A stretch of DNA of 64,000 nt from Helcococcus ovis (GTDB taxonomy: Bacteria; Bacillota; Clostridia; Tissierellales; Peptoniphilaceae), in NCBI RefSeq assembly GCF_004524775.2, contig NZ_CP119081.1, positions 1,426,001 through 1,490,000 of the forward strand, in the 5' to 3' direction. The translations under genes and the position numbers were made by a program. The notes under the pieces are model-generated. The model did not search any database. It saw only the letters and a list, made by a program, of their open reading frames with translations, and was not told the origin of the DNA. Of this stretch, positions 1 to 8,023 are shown piece by piece. Numbering within the stretch: position 1 is the first letter of the stretch; each line of letters starts with the position of its first letter.

Positions 1-35
1 TCAAATGTAACATTTAAATTTTCTATTTTAATCAT
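1..35 (-). CDS. ABC transporter ATP-binding protein, N-terminal fragment, MetN-like (runs off window)
   Basis: Only the first 11 codons are in the window (MIKIENLNVTF). This opening is typical of ABC-transporter ATPases before the Walker A motif. A good ribosome binding site (GGAGAAAG) lies just upstream of the ATG. The gene sits directly behind a T-box leader whose specifier reads as Met (ATG), so a methionine importer ATPase (MetN) is the likeliest identity. That is inferred from the leader, because the catalytic motifs lie outside the window. Confidence 0.6.
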   Translation of the reverse strand, partial: MIKIENLNVTF

Positions 36-104
36 ATCTTTCTCCATTTCATTTATAAGCTAAAGAAATTATAAATACTTTGGAAATCTTAAAGTTCAAA
101 AATA

Positions 105-372
105 AAAAAATCCCTATATGCCTAAGCATATAAGGACGTCCATTAACGTGTTACCACCTTATTTCAAAATAACTTCACAGCTATTTCCTTAACAAGTAGC
201 GTATTCACTACTTTCTTTTGATAACGGAAAGAACTCCGGATATATCTAAAGTTTCCATTCGATATATCAAACTCCAAGACCATGTTCGTAAATATGCTTT
301 TTAGCTCTCTCAGCAAACGAGCTTTCTCTGTAAAAAATTAATATTTACTACTCTTCTTTTCTTCGTCAGTAT
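105..372 (-). promoter_or_regulatory. T-box riboswitch, methionine-type (specifier ATG)
   Basis: Read on the minus strand, the leader has the T-box core GGTGGTAACACG at 158-147, followed by a terminator hairpin (CCTTATATGC/GCATATAGGG, 135-112) and a T run. Further upstream are a GNTG-type apical loop (TTGCTG) and a stem I. The 3' side of its internal loop reads GAACATGG, which places ATG (283-281) in the specifier position. Uncharged tRNA-Met should therefore favour antitermination and expression of the downstream transporter. The core motif is seen directly. The specifier comes from hand folding. Confidence 0.85.
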
Positions 373-383
373 TTATAAATAAT

Positions 384-412
384 ATACTATTATAATTATT
401 TTTATTTGTCAA
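384..412 (-). promoter_or_regulatory. Promoter for the Met T-box leader
   Basis: A perfect -35 TTGACA (412-407) is followed 17 bp later by TAGTAT (389-384) as a -10 box. The -35 element overlaps the end of the udk gene, so the T-box unit appears to be transcribed independently of udk. Confidence 0.5.
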
Positions 413-1040
413 TCTTTTTATTATGACTTTTTACAATTCTAGAAATTGTATTCATTAACATTTCTATGCCGATAATGTTTTGTCCTCCTCGAGGAATTAT
501 TATATCAGCATATTTTTTAGATGGCTCAATAAAAGTATCATGCATTATCTTTACAGTATCACGATATTGATTTATCACTGATTCGAGGCTTCGACCTCTT
601 TTCATTACATCTCTTTGAATCCTGCGTAATATTCTTTCATCAGCATCAGTCTCAACAAATACTTTAATATCCATCATATCTCTAAGTTCTTTATTTTCAA
701 GTATCAAAATACCTTCTACTACAATAACAGGCTTTGGTTTTACCAAAACAACTTCATCAGATCTATTATGAATTGTATAATCATATACCGGCCTGTAAAT
801 TTCTTCACCATTTTTTAATTTTTTTATATCCTCTATTAATCTGTCCGTATCAAAAGCACTTGGATGATCATAATTAAGCTCAGCTCTTTGAGAGTAGCTT
901 AGTTCATTATGAGCCTTGTAATAAAAATCATGACCTAATACAACTAAATCATTATCATATTGTTTTTTCAATTTATCAACTATTGTTGTTTTTCCAGATG
1001 CTGAGCCACCACAAACACCTATAATTGTAACATTATTCAT
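402..1040 (-). CDS. udk: Uridine kinase
   Basis: A 212-residue protein, normal length for uridine/cytidine kinase of the pyrimidine salvage pathway (uridine or cytidine to UMP or CMP with ATP or GTP). The P-loop GGSASGKTT is at residues 11-19. The family motif HDFYYK follows near residue 37, then YDHPSAFD near residue 57 and a VVEGILIL segment. The ATG is preceded by AGAGGG. It is the last gene of a likely three-gene unit with the pseudouridine synthase and ribU, separated by only 7 and 11 bp. Confidence 0.95.
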   Translation of the reverse strand: MNNVTIIGVCGGSASGKTTIVDKLKKQYDNDLVVLGHDFYYKAHNELSYSQRAELNYDHPSAFDTDRLIEDIKKLKNGEEIYRPVYDYTIHNRSDEVVLVKPKPVIVVEGILILENKELRDMMDIKVFVETDADERILRRIQRDVMKRGRSLESVINQYRDTVKIMHDTFIEPSKKYADIIIPRGGQNIIGIEMLMNTISRIVKSHNKKIDK

Positions 1041-1047
1041 AAACCCT

Positions 1048-1749
1048 CTAATTTTTTTTTAATATTTCAATTTCTTTTTCCGTTAATTCTCTATATTGTC
1101 CTGAATCTAAAGTTTCATCCAGATTTACATTTCCCATTGAAATTCTCTTTAGATATAAAACTTCCTTACCACAAGATTTCAGCATTCTTTTTACTTGATG
1201 ATATTTCCCCTCTTTAATGTAAACGTAACATTCATAATTAGAAATAATTTCTAATTTTGCAGGCATTGTAAGATACTGTTCTTTTTCTAAATAAATACCA
1301 TCTTTAAATTTATCAATATCTTCTTCACTTAGTATATTATCAACTTTAGCATAATATTTTTTATCAACCTTTTTTTTAGGTGATAAAAGTTCATGTGCCA
1401 ATTTACCGTCATTTGTTAAAATTAATAAACCTTCTGTATCTTTATCTAATCTACCCACAGGAAATATATCCTTATTTTGAAATTTCTCATCTAGAAGATC
1501 TAAAACAGTATCGTTATAATCTTTAGTTGCAGAAATATATCCTTGTGGTTTATTCATCATTAAATAAATGTATTTTTTATATATAATTTCATGATTTTTA
1601 AATTTAATCTTATCTTTATTTTCATCAACTTGTTGAGTAGATTTCAAAACTACTTTATCATTTAACAAAATCAAACCATTTTTAATATATTGCTTAACTT
1701 CTTTTCTCGTACCTATTCCACTATTAGATAAATATTTGTCTATTCTCAT
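1048..1749 (-). CDS. RsuA/RluB-family rRNA pseudouridine synthase
   Basis: A 233-residue protein with an N-terminal S4 RNA-binding domain (residues 1-45, MRIDKYLSNSGIGTR) and a pseudouridine synthase domain. The catalytic motif GRLDKDTEGLLILTND (around residues 98-113) contains the conserved Asp. Family members isomerise one uridine in 16S or 23S rRNA. The length and the single S4 domain fit the RsuA branch, but the exact target base cannot be read from sequence. It lies between udk and ribU in one transcriptional direction with short gaps. The ribosome binding site is weak. Confidence 0.88.
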   Translation of the reverse strand: MRIDKYLSNSGIGTRKEVKQYIKNGLILLNDKVVLKSTQQVDENKDKIKFKNHEIIYKKYIYLMMNKPQGYISATKDYNDTVLDLLDEKFQNKDIFPVGRLDKDTEGLLILTNDGKLAHELLSPKKKVDKKYYAKVDNILSEEDIDKFKDGIYLEKEQYLTMPAKLEIISNYECYVYIKEGKYHQVKRMLKSCGKEVLYLKRISMGNVNLDETLDSGQYRELTEKEIEILKKN

Positions 1750-1760
1750 ATTTTATCCCA

Positions 1761-2375
1761 TTAAATTTTTTTCATTGCTTTTGAAATTTTTTTATAAACT
1801 AAAAAAGTAACTATTGCATTTAAGGTTCCTTTTACTATATTAAATGGTAATACAGATAAAACCATTAAATCATAATAATTTTTCACAATATTATATGATT
1901 TTGGTACAAATTTTACAAAACCGTCTACCCGTATATGAAAAATTTTTGCATAAATTGGAAATATTACAAAATAATTTGAAAACGTAGCTATAAAGCTCAT
2001 CCCAATTATGCCAAATACTAGACCTAAAATAGCTGCTTTCCTAGTTTTTTTACACCAATAAATTAAGGATGAAATAACTACAAATGTAACACCAACTATT
2101 GTATTTGATAACTCTCCTACATAAGCTGTAGTAGTACCATTTAACATTAGATTTATTAAATTTTTTAATATTACAGTTATCCCCCCTAATACCGGTCCTA
2201 ATGTAAAACCACTTAAAAGTGTTGCTACATCGCCAAAATCTACCGTCATAAATGATGGAGCTATAGGTATTGGAAACTTAAATAACGCAAGTAATCCTGC
2301 CATAGCTGCAAAAATTGATATTTTCACCATATTATTAATTGAAAAAATTTCAATCTTATTTTTAATTACTTTCAT
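1761..2375 (-). CDS. ribU: Riboflavin transporter, ECF S component (RibU)
   Basis: A 204-residue integral membrane protein with about five to six hydrophobic segments, the usual size for the substrate-binding S component of energy-coupling factor transporters. The stretch AAMAGLLALFKFPIP and the Asp/Gly-rich VDFGDVATLLSGFTLGP are typical of the RibU/YpaA family. Riboflavin specificity is strongly supported by the FMN riboswitch immediately upstream. The shared ECF ATPases and T component are not nearby, which is normal for group II ECF systems. GGGAGGG precedes the ATG. Confidence 0.92.
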   Translation of the reverse strand: MKVIKNKIEIFSINNMVKISIFAAMAGLLALFKFPIPIAPSFMTVDFGDVATLLSGFTLGPVLGGITVILKNLINLMLNGTTTAYVGELSNTIVGVTFVVISSLIYWCKKTRKAAILGLVFGIIGMSFIATFSNYFVIFPIYAKIFHIRVDGFVKFVPKSYNIVKNYYDLMVLSVLPFNIVKGTLNAIVTFLVYKKISKAMKKI

Positions 2376-2421
2376 AAAATCCCTCCCTAAATATCTTTTT
2401 GGAGCAATTTTAAAAATAAAT

Positions 2422-2440
2422 CACCCCGATACTTCGGGGC
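2422..2440 (-). terminator. Expression-platform terminator of the FMN riboswitch
   Basis: On the minus strand a GC-rich hairpin (GCCCCGA/TCGGGGT) is followed by a T-rich run (ATTTATTTTT) between the FMN aptamer and ribU. It is the expected transcription-off structure when FMN is bound. Confidence 0.8.
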
Positions 2441-2489
2441 ATTAAAAAACATAACTAATAACAGTATTTAAAATACCGCCAATTAATAT

Positions 2490-2597
2490 ACCTTCTTTCA
2501 TCCAGACTATACTGTCGGTATCGGAGTTTCACCGATTCTGCTTACGCTCGCGGACTTTACCGCCGGTAGGGAATTACGCCCCGCCCTGAAGATCTAT
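2490..2597 (-). promoter_or_regulatory. FMN riboswitch (RFN element)
   Basis: The minus strand carries the hallmark RFN blocks in order: TTCAGGGCGGGGCG, AATTCCCTACCGGCGG, AGTCCGCGAGCG and, near the 3' end, CCGACAGTATAGTCTGGATG. The element is complete and lies upstream of a riboflavin importer. FMN binding should repress riboflavin uptake. Confidence 0.97.
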
Positions 2598-2714
2598 AAC
2601 TATATGTTATCACTATTATATATTATTATCAAATTATTTTTTCTATCATACTTTAATTTTATATCTTAATTTTTTTATATATAATATGCTATAATCTTGT
2701 ATAGAGAGGTTAAG

Positions 2715-4241
2715 ATGAGAAAAACTACAATTATTTTAATGGTAATAACATTATTATCCAAATTAACAGGACTTATTAGAGAGCAAGCTTTCGCTTATTT
2801 TCTTGGAACAAACAGTATTATGGATGCATATAGCACAGCTTCCACTATTCCATTTATTTTATTCGGGTCAATTTTGACATCATTGGTAGCAGGCTATATA
2901 CCGATTTATACTGAAATAAAAACAAAACACGGAGAAAATAAAGCAAAATTATTTACATCAAATTTATTAAATATTATTATGCTTATCTCAACAATATTTA
3001 TAGCAATTATTATATTCATAGCTCCTATACTTGTATCAATATTTGCACCAGCATATTCAGGAGAGAAAAGAGAAATAAGCATACAATTTACGCGTATTTT
3101 TGCATTTTCACTATATCCAACGATGATTTCAGCAGTATTCATTGCATTTTTACAAATGAAAAACAGATTTATAATAGCTGAAACTCCTGGGATAATTATG
3201 AATTTTTTTCATGTAATTACTTTAATTATTTCTATAAAATTAAAAAATTACTACATAATAGCTTACGGAATATTAATTACAGAATTTTTAAAATATTTCT
3301 TATTCCCTTCAGCTATAAAATCTGAATATTATTCCCATAAAATAATTTTAGATTTTAGGGATAAATATATTTATAAACTAATTAAATTTGCTATACCACT
3401 TTTAATTTCAATATCGGCAATGGATTTATTAACTATTACTGATCAATCATTAGCTTCAATAATAATGCCAAATGGTGGTGTTTCATCAATGAAATATGCA
3501 ACTTTAATATTTCAAATAATATCCGGTGTTATAATTGTATCAATTACAACATCAATTTATCCTTCTATGAGTAATCTTGCAAGTCAAAATAGAATTGAAG
3601 AAATGAAAAAAACTATGATGAGTGGTTTGACAGCATCATATATACTTATTATTCCTTCAATGATTGGTATTATGATTTTATCTAAACCATTGGTAAAAAT
3701 ATTACTTGAAAGAGGTGTATTTAATAAAGAATCAACTACTATTATTTCAGGAGTTTTATTCTTCTATGCACCAACCATTTTAGGATTATCTATCAAACAA
3801 ATAGTAAACAGAGGATTTTACTCTCTTCAAAACACTAAGATTCCTATTTATGCTACACTTATACAAGTAGTATTAAATATTGTTTTAGATGTAGTTTTAT
3901 CATATTTCTGGGGACTAAACGGATTATCTATCGCTACAGCAGTAGCATCTATTTCAGCAGCTTCATATGAAATATATTCCTTCAGAAATCACTACGGAAA
4001 AATTGAATTTAAGTTGTTTTTAAATAAAATAATTAAAATATTAATAATAAGTATTATCATGGGAATATTTACCATGTTAATTTACAATTCAATACAGAAT
4101 ATAAACTTTATATTAGCTTTATTAACTTCGATAATTATGTCAATAATAATATTTGGCATCCTAATTATTTTCGCAAGAATTCCCGAAGTAATGGAAATTG
4201 TAAATAAGTTATATCATAGATTTATAAAGAAGGTTAAGTAG
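2715..4241 (+). CDS. murJ: MurJ-type lipid II flippase (MVIN family)
   Basis: A roughly 508-residue polytopic protein with about 14 predicted membrane segments. The opening motif LLSKLTGLIREQAFAYFLG and the later ILLERGVFN are typical of MurJ/MviN, which flips lipid II across the membrane. A longer frame begins at a TTG at 2697, but ATG 2715 has AGAGG at a proper distance and gives the usual MurJ N-terminus. It is followed after 1 bp by an ATP-grasp gene, so the two are probably co-transcribed. A surface-polysaccharide flippase of the same superfamily is the alternative. Confidence 0.88.
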   Translation: MRKTTIILMVITLLSKLTGLIREQAFAYFLGTNSIMDAYSTASTIPFILFGSILTSLVAGYIPIYTEIKTKHGENKAKLFTSNLLNIIMLISTIFIAIIIFIAPILVSIFAPAYSGEKREISIQFTRIFAFSLYPTMISAVFIAFLQMKNRFIIAETPGIIMNFFHVITLIISIKLKNYYIIAYGILITEFLKYFLFPSAIKSEYYSHKIILDFRDKYIYKLIKFAIPLLISISAMDLLTITDQSLASIIMPNGGVSSMKYATLIFQIISGVIIVSITTSIYPSMSNLASQNRIEEMKKTMMSGLTASYILIIPSMIGIMILSKPLVKILLERGVFNKESTTIISGVLFFYAPTILGLSIKQIVNRGFYSLQNTKIPIYATLIQVVLNIVLDVVLSYFWGLNGLSIATAVASISAASYEIYSFRNHYGKIEFKLFLNKIIKILIISIIMGIFTMLIYNSIQNINFILALLTSIIMSIIIFGILIIFARIPEVMEIVNKLYHRFIKKVK

Positions 4242-4242
4242 A

Positions 4243-5253
4243 ATGTTAAAAAAATTATTTAGTGCAGATTGGAAAAATATTTGGTTAGTTTTAAGAGATA
4301 TGTCGAAAAGATCCGGTCGAAATAAATTAGATTTATTTATAGATATGTATAAGTCATACAAAAATGATGGAAATACATGGATGACATATTACAGCAGTAA
4401 TTTTGACAGAGTTAAGGATAAAGAAATTAGAAATAGTTATTTTACCCTGTATAAAGATAATAGTAAAATTTATAGAGAATTTATAAATGAAGATTCATAC
4501 AAATACCTCACAGATAAGGATGAATTTGTTGAGGAATATAAAGAATTTTTAGGAAGAGATTTTTTAAATCTAAAAAAAGCAAATATTTCAGATTTTAAAA
4601 TTTTTGCAAGTAAATATAATGTAGTATTCGCCAAAGATCCTTTTTCTTGTGGCGGAAAGGGAGTAGAAAGAATAAACATTAAAAATATAGATAACTTGGA
4701 TGATTTATTCAATAGACTATTAAAAGAAAACAAATATTTAGTCGAGGAAGGCATTGAACAACACGAAGAAATGAATAAACTTTCTTTAAACTCAATTAAC
4801 ACTATTAGAACAGGTACAGTAATTAACAAGCAAGGTGAAGTTAGTATAATATATATGGTTTTAAGAGTTTCTCAATCAGATAGTTATCTTGATAATGGCA
4901 GCTTAGGAGGATATTGGACTTTATTATCAGAAAATGGAGTTATAGATAAGCCCTTATATACGAATATTCCTCTAGAGTCAATAATTACCAAAAATAGATT
5001 GACAGGATTTGATTATATGGGATTCAAAGTTCCTATGATAAAAGAATTGAAAGAATTAGCAACTAAGGCAGCCGGCTTACATAAAGAGCTTAAATACATC
5101 GGATGGGATATTGCAATTTCAAAAAATGGTCCTCTTATTATAGAAGCTAACGAATTCCCGGGTCCAGATTTATTCCAAGCATATGTGCATATGAAAGACG
5201 GAAAGGGATTTGTAAAGGTTTTTGAAGAAAAAATGGGGATTAAACTTAGATAA
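4243..5253 (+). CDS. ATP-grasp ligase-like protein A (sugar-transfer-associated type)
   Basis: A 336-residue soluble protein. Visible ATP-grasp signatures are the nucleotide-binding AKDPFSCGGKGVERI (around residues 129-143), VEEGIEQH, NTIRTGTV, and the metal-binding IGWDIAISKNGPLIIEANEFPG near the C-terminus. It resembles the sugar-transfer-associated ATP-grasp family found in envelope-polymer loci. ATP-grasp enzymes join a carboxylate to an amine or thiol through an acyl phosphate. The substrate is unknown here. It is closely similar to the protein at 5843-6853. Its position one base after murJ suggests a role with lipid-linked wall precursors, which is inference. Confidence 0.8.
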   Translation: MLKKLFSADWKNIWLVLRDMSKRSGRNKLDLFIDMYKSYKNDGNTWMTYYSSNFDRVKDKEIRNSYFTLYKDNSKIYREFINEDSYKYLTDKDEFVEEYKEFLGRDFLNLKKANISDFKIFASKYNVVFAKDPFSCGGKGVERINIKNIDNLDDLFNRLLKENKYLVEEGIEQHEEMNKLSLNSINTIRTGTVINKQGEVSIIYMVLRVSQSDSYLDNGSLGGYWTLLSENGVIDKPLYTNIPLESIITKNRLTGFDYMGFKVPMIKELKELATKAAGLHKELKYIGWDIAISKNGPLIIEANEFPGPDLFQAYVHMKDGKGFVKVFEEKMGIKLR

Positions 5254-5259
5254 AATGGA

Positions 5260-5300
5260 AAAACAGGATTAGAAATTAGGAGATTTCTGATCCTGTTTTT
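5260..5300 (+). terminator. Rho-independent terminator of the murJ-ATP-grasp unit
   Basis: An inverted repeat (AAAACAGGATTAGAAAT / ATTTCTGATCCTGTTTTT) with a 6-nt loop starts a few bases after the stop codon and ends in a T run. Confidence 0.85.
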
Positions 5301-5525
5301 TACAAAGATTAACAGAGTATTAAAAATTTTTTTGAGACTGTGTCTTTGATTTTATTAAATTCTTAATTAAATATCATTATACACACGAATAGTAATACAG
5401 ATACATTATAAATCAACACTAATTTATTATAGGTGCTTCTTTTCATATTTTAAATTTAATTATTATCAAGTATATATATGTTTTAGGGTTAATGTCTTTT
5501 AGGCTTATAAATAGAAATTTGCAAC

Positions 5526-5628
5526 TTAATTAAATTACCTCTCAAAAATTGAAAATCGCAAAAATGAGATGTAAATAAGTTACATCTTATTTTTGCATTT
5601 TTTAACTTTTAGGTGGTAATTTAATTAA
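5526..5628. repeat. 103-nt imperfect palindrome, solitary hairpin element
   Basis: The whole segment folds on one centre (position 5577). The outer arms TTAATTAAATTACC (5526-5539) and GGTAATTTAATTAA (5615-5628) are perfect complements. The inner arms GCAAAAATGAGATGTAA and TTACATCTTATTTTTGC pair with one mismatch around a 5-nt loop. The 18-nt middle sections pair partially. It lies in a 589-bp gene-free gap between two convergent ATP-grasp genes that have their own terminators. It could be a MITE-like element or a small RNA. The rest of the gap shows no convincing gene. Confidence 0.7.
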
Positions 5629-5789
5629 ATAATTTATTCTATGTAATTTACTACTATTACTAATAAAAACACAAATAGAACAGCTTTACTACTATAGTTT
5701 TAATGAATGCTATAATGATTAATTGAGACAATGATATAACTCATATAATTTATGAATATTTATTATCAGAAATAATGAATTCTATTAGA

Positions 5790-5837
5790 AAAAAATCTGC
5801 TATAAAACAACTATAAAGTTGTTTTATAGCAGATTTT
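5790..5837 (-). terminator. Strong terminator of the minus-strand ATP-grasp/murT operon
   Basis: A perfect 20-bp stem (AAATCTGCTATAAAACAACT and its complement) with a 4-nt loop lies just after the stop of the gene at 5843. On the minus strand it is followed by a T run. The A/T flanks allow it to act in both directions. Confidence 0.85.
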
Positions 5838-5842
5838 AACTT

Positions 5843-6853
5843 CTACCTCAACTTAATCCCCAATTTTTCTTCAAAAAGTTTAACTTTACCTTTCCCATCT
5901 TTCATATGAACATGGGCTTGGTAGAGTTCTGTGGTTGGAAAATCGTTGCCTTCTATTAGGATTGGTCCTTTTTCAGTAATAGCAATATCCCATCCTACGT
6001 ATTTTAGATCTTTACATATAGAAGCAGCTTGTACAGCAAGGTCTTTTACTTTTTCAAAGTATGGTATCTTAAATCCAATATAATTAAATTTAGTAATTGG
6101 GTTTATCTCAATTATATCTTCCTTTGGCAAATCTCTATATAAGGGTTTATCTATAACCCCATTTTCATTTAATAAAGTCCAATACCCTCCCTGACTTGCA
6201 TTATCTAGATAGCTGTCATTTCCAGATACTCTTAACACATTGTATAATATACTTATATTTCCGTCTTTATCGATGGCTGTTCCTATTCTAACAGTATTTA
6301 GTGAATTTAAAGATAATTTTTTCATTTCCGGATGTTGAATTACTGATTGTTCTAAAATTATTTTTCCATCTGATAACAATCTTTCATATAACTTATCCAC
6401 GCTATCATTTTCACTATAAACCACTCTCTCTACACCTTTACCACCCATTAACACAGGATCTTTAGCAAAAAATATCGGATTTCTTTGAATAAACGATTTA
6501 AATTCATCAAGATTACTATCTTCTAAATTAATTATTTCTCTACCTAGAAATTCAGTAAATTTTTTATTAAATTGCATCTTATCCTTAAGATATTTAATAT
6601 TCTCTTTTTTTATAAACTCTCTATAAATTTTACTATTATCACCATATTGAGATAAAAAAGTCCTTCTAATTTCTAAATTTTTTACTCTATCAAAATTGTA
6701 AGTGTAATAATTTAACCATGTATATCCATACTTTTTATACATCTTATACATATCAACAAATATATCTATTCTCAATCTTTTAGATCTTTTAGACATATCA
6801 TTTAATACAGTTAATATACCTTTCCAATTAGAATTTAATATTTTTTTAATCAT
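5843..6853 (-). CDS. ATP-grasp ligase-like protein B
   Basis: A 336-residue paralogue of the protein at 4243-5253, with the same length and architecture. It has AKDPVLMGGKGVERV in the ATP-binding region, LEQSVIQHPEMKKLSLNSLNTVRIGT in the middle, and IGWDIAITEKGPILIEGNDFP as the C-terminal metal-binding motif. The shared ends (LNSNWKGI and HMKDGKGKVKLFEEKLGIKLR) show a relatively recent duplication followed by inversion, since the two copies now face each other. The ATG is preceded by AGAGGT. It is the last gene of the minus-strand run from murT. Substrate unknown. Confidence 0.8.
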   Translation of the reverse strand: MIKKILNSNWKGILTVLNDMSKRSKRLRIDIFVDMYKMYKKYGYTWLNYYTYNFDRVKNLEIRRTFLSQYGDNSKIYREFIKKENIKYLKDKMQFNKKFTEFLGREIINLEDSNLDEFKSFIQRNPIFFAKDPVLMGGKGVERVVYSENDSVDKLYERLLSDGKIILEQSVIQHPEMKKLSLNSLNTVRIGTAIDKDGNISILYNVLRVSGNDSYLDNASQGGYWTLLNENGVIDKPLYRDLPKEDIIEINPITKFNYIGFKIPYFEKVKDLAVQAASICKDLKYVGWDIAITEKGPILIEGNDFPTTELYQAHVHMKDGKGKVKLFEEKLGIKLR

Positions 6854-6936
6854 ATGACCTCTTAAAATAGTTTAATCTTAATGAAACTACTAAATAAAAA
6901 ACCCTTGTAATACATTAACTTATTAAACTAAAAATA

Positions 6937-7998
6937 TTATTTTTTTGATTTCTTGTATTCTAAATACTCATCTAAAATTTGTGCTGTAAAATCTCCTAAT
7001 GCAGGTCCATATTGTCTTTGGTTATTTACAGGATATGCATTTAATTCAATGAATACAGGTTGATTATTTTGATCAACTGCAAAGTCCCATCCTATATATC
7101 TGGCGTGTGAAAATCTAGGGTGTAATTTTTTTGCAAGAGCTAATGCTTCTTTAAATCCTTCTAGTTTTTCAGATTTAAAATCTTCTGTGGTAAATAATTT
7201 TTCGTGAATTTTAGCTTGTTTTGACATGTATCCATCTTTATCTAAAACTCTAGATATGCCTCCTCTAGCCATATTATCAACAATAGAACCCTCTTGACCA
7301 TATCTAACAATAGAAGATACAAACTCAACTTTATCATTAATTAATAATGTTGTAATTCTAAATGTATTAACACTTGATTTATTAAGTCTATTCATTTGGT
7401 CTGATTGTTTTACCAACTCTTGAACAATAAAATCTCCTAATTTTACTTTTTCTTCAAAAAGTTTTTTTGCCTTTTTTTCATTATCAGTAAAATTAAGTAT
7501 TTCAACACCATTACCTTGCATATCATCTGAAGGTTTTACGATAACTTTCCCTTCTTTTTTCAATGTTTGTAATGCTTCTTCTTTAGTTAAAAACTCATTA
7601 TTTTCACTTACAAAAAGTTTATTTTCATATTTTAATACAGCTCTAGGTCTATTTACATCATGCAACATTGAATCTAAAAATATTTTATTTTGTAATTTTT
7701 CATCAAAATTTACATCATTTAAGAATTTATATAAATCAGTATAAAAAAAGTCATCAGGAATAAAATGAGGATTAAATTTCTGGTCTTTGTATCCAAAAAA
7801 TTGAAACCATCTTATATCAGGCTTCATTCCGTATTTTTCCCAAAATGGTAATACAACTTTTTCATATTCCTCTTTTGAACCTTCATAATACTCATAATCT
7901 TTCATATTTTTATTTAGTATATCTCTTTGTCTTTTTCTATATACCATATATCTTAGTTCTAATAACAGTTTATTAGCAAAATTAGTAATATTCACCAT
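6937..7998 (-). CDS. ATP-grasp ligase-like protein C
   Basis: A 353-residue member of the same family from a second subgroup. The N-terminal module has FWEKYGMKPDIRWFQFFGY near residues 50-70. The ATP-binding stretch is VIVKPSDDMQGNGVEIL, followed by VQELVKQSDQMNRLNKSSVNTFRITT and the C-terminal IGWDFAVDQNNQPVFIELNAYP with conserved Asp and Glu. It pairs with the gene upstream (8024-9109), from which it is separated by 25 bp. AGAGGA lies before the ATG. The reaction is presumably acyl-phosphate ligation, with unknown partners. Confidence 0.8.
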   Translation of the reverse strand: MVNITNFANKLLLELRYMVYRKRQRDILNKNMKDYEYYEGSKEEYEKVVLPFWEKYGMKPDIRWFQFFGYKDQKFNPHFIPDDFFYTDLYKFLNDVNFDEKLQNKIFLDSMLHDVNRPRAVLKYENKLFVSENNEFLTKEEALQTLKKEGKVIVKPSDDMQGNGVEILNFTDNEKKAKKLFEEKVKLGDFIVQELVKQSDQMNRLNKSSVNTFRITTLLINDKVEFVSSIVRYGQEGSIVDNMARGGISRVLDKDGYMSKQAKIHEKLFTTEDFKSEKLEGFKEALALAKKLHPRFSHARYIGWDFAVDQNNQPVFIELNAYPVNNQRQYGPALGDFTAQILDEYLEYKKSKK

Positions 7999-8023
7999 AC
8001 TTTCCTCTCAAAATATCTTAAAT

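Noticed and set aside
2690-2695. TATAAT as the murJ promoter -10 box
   Set aside because: Transcription from it would start inside the ribosome binding site. The TATAAT at 2679-2684 is better placed but lacks a clear -35 box, so no promoter is listed.
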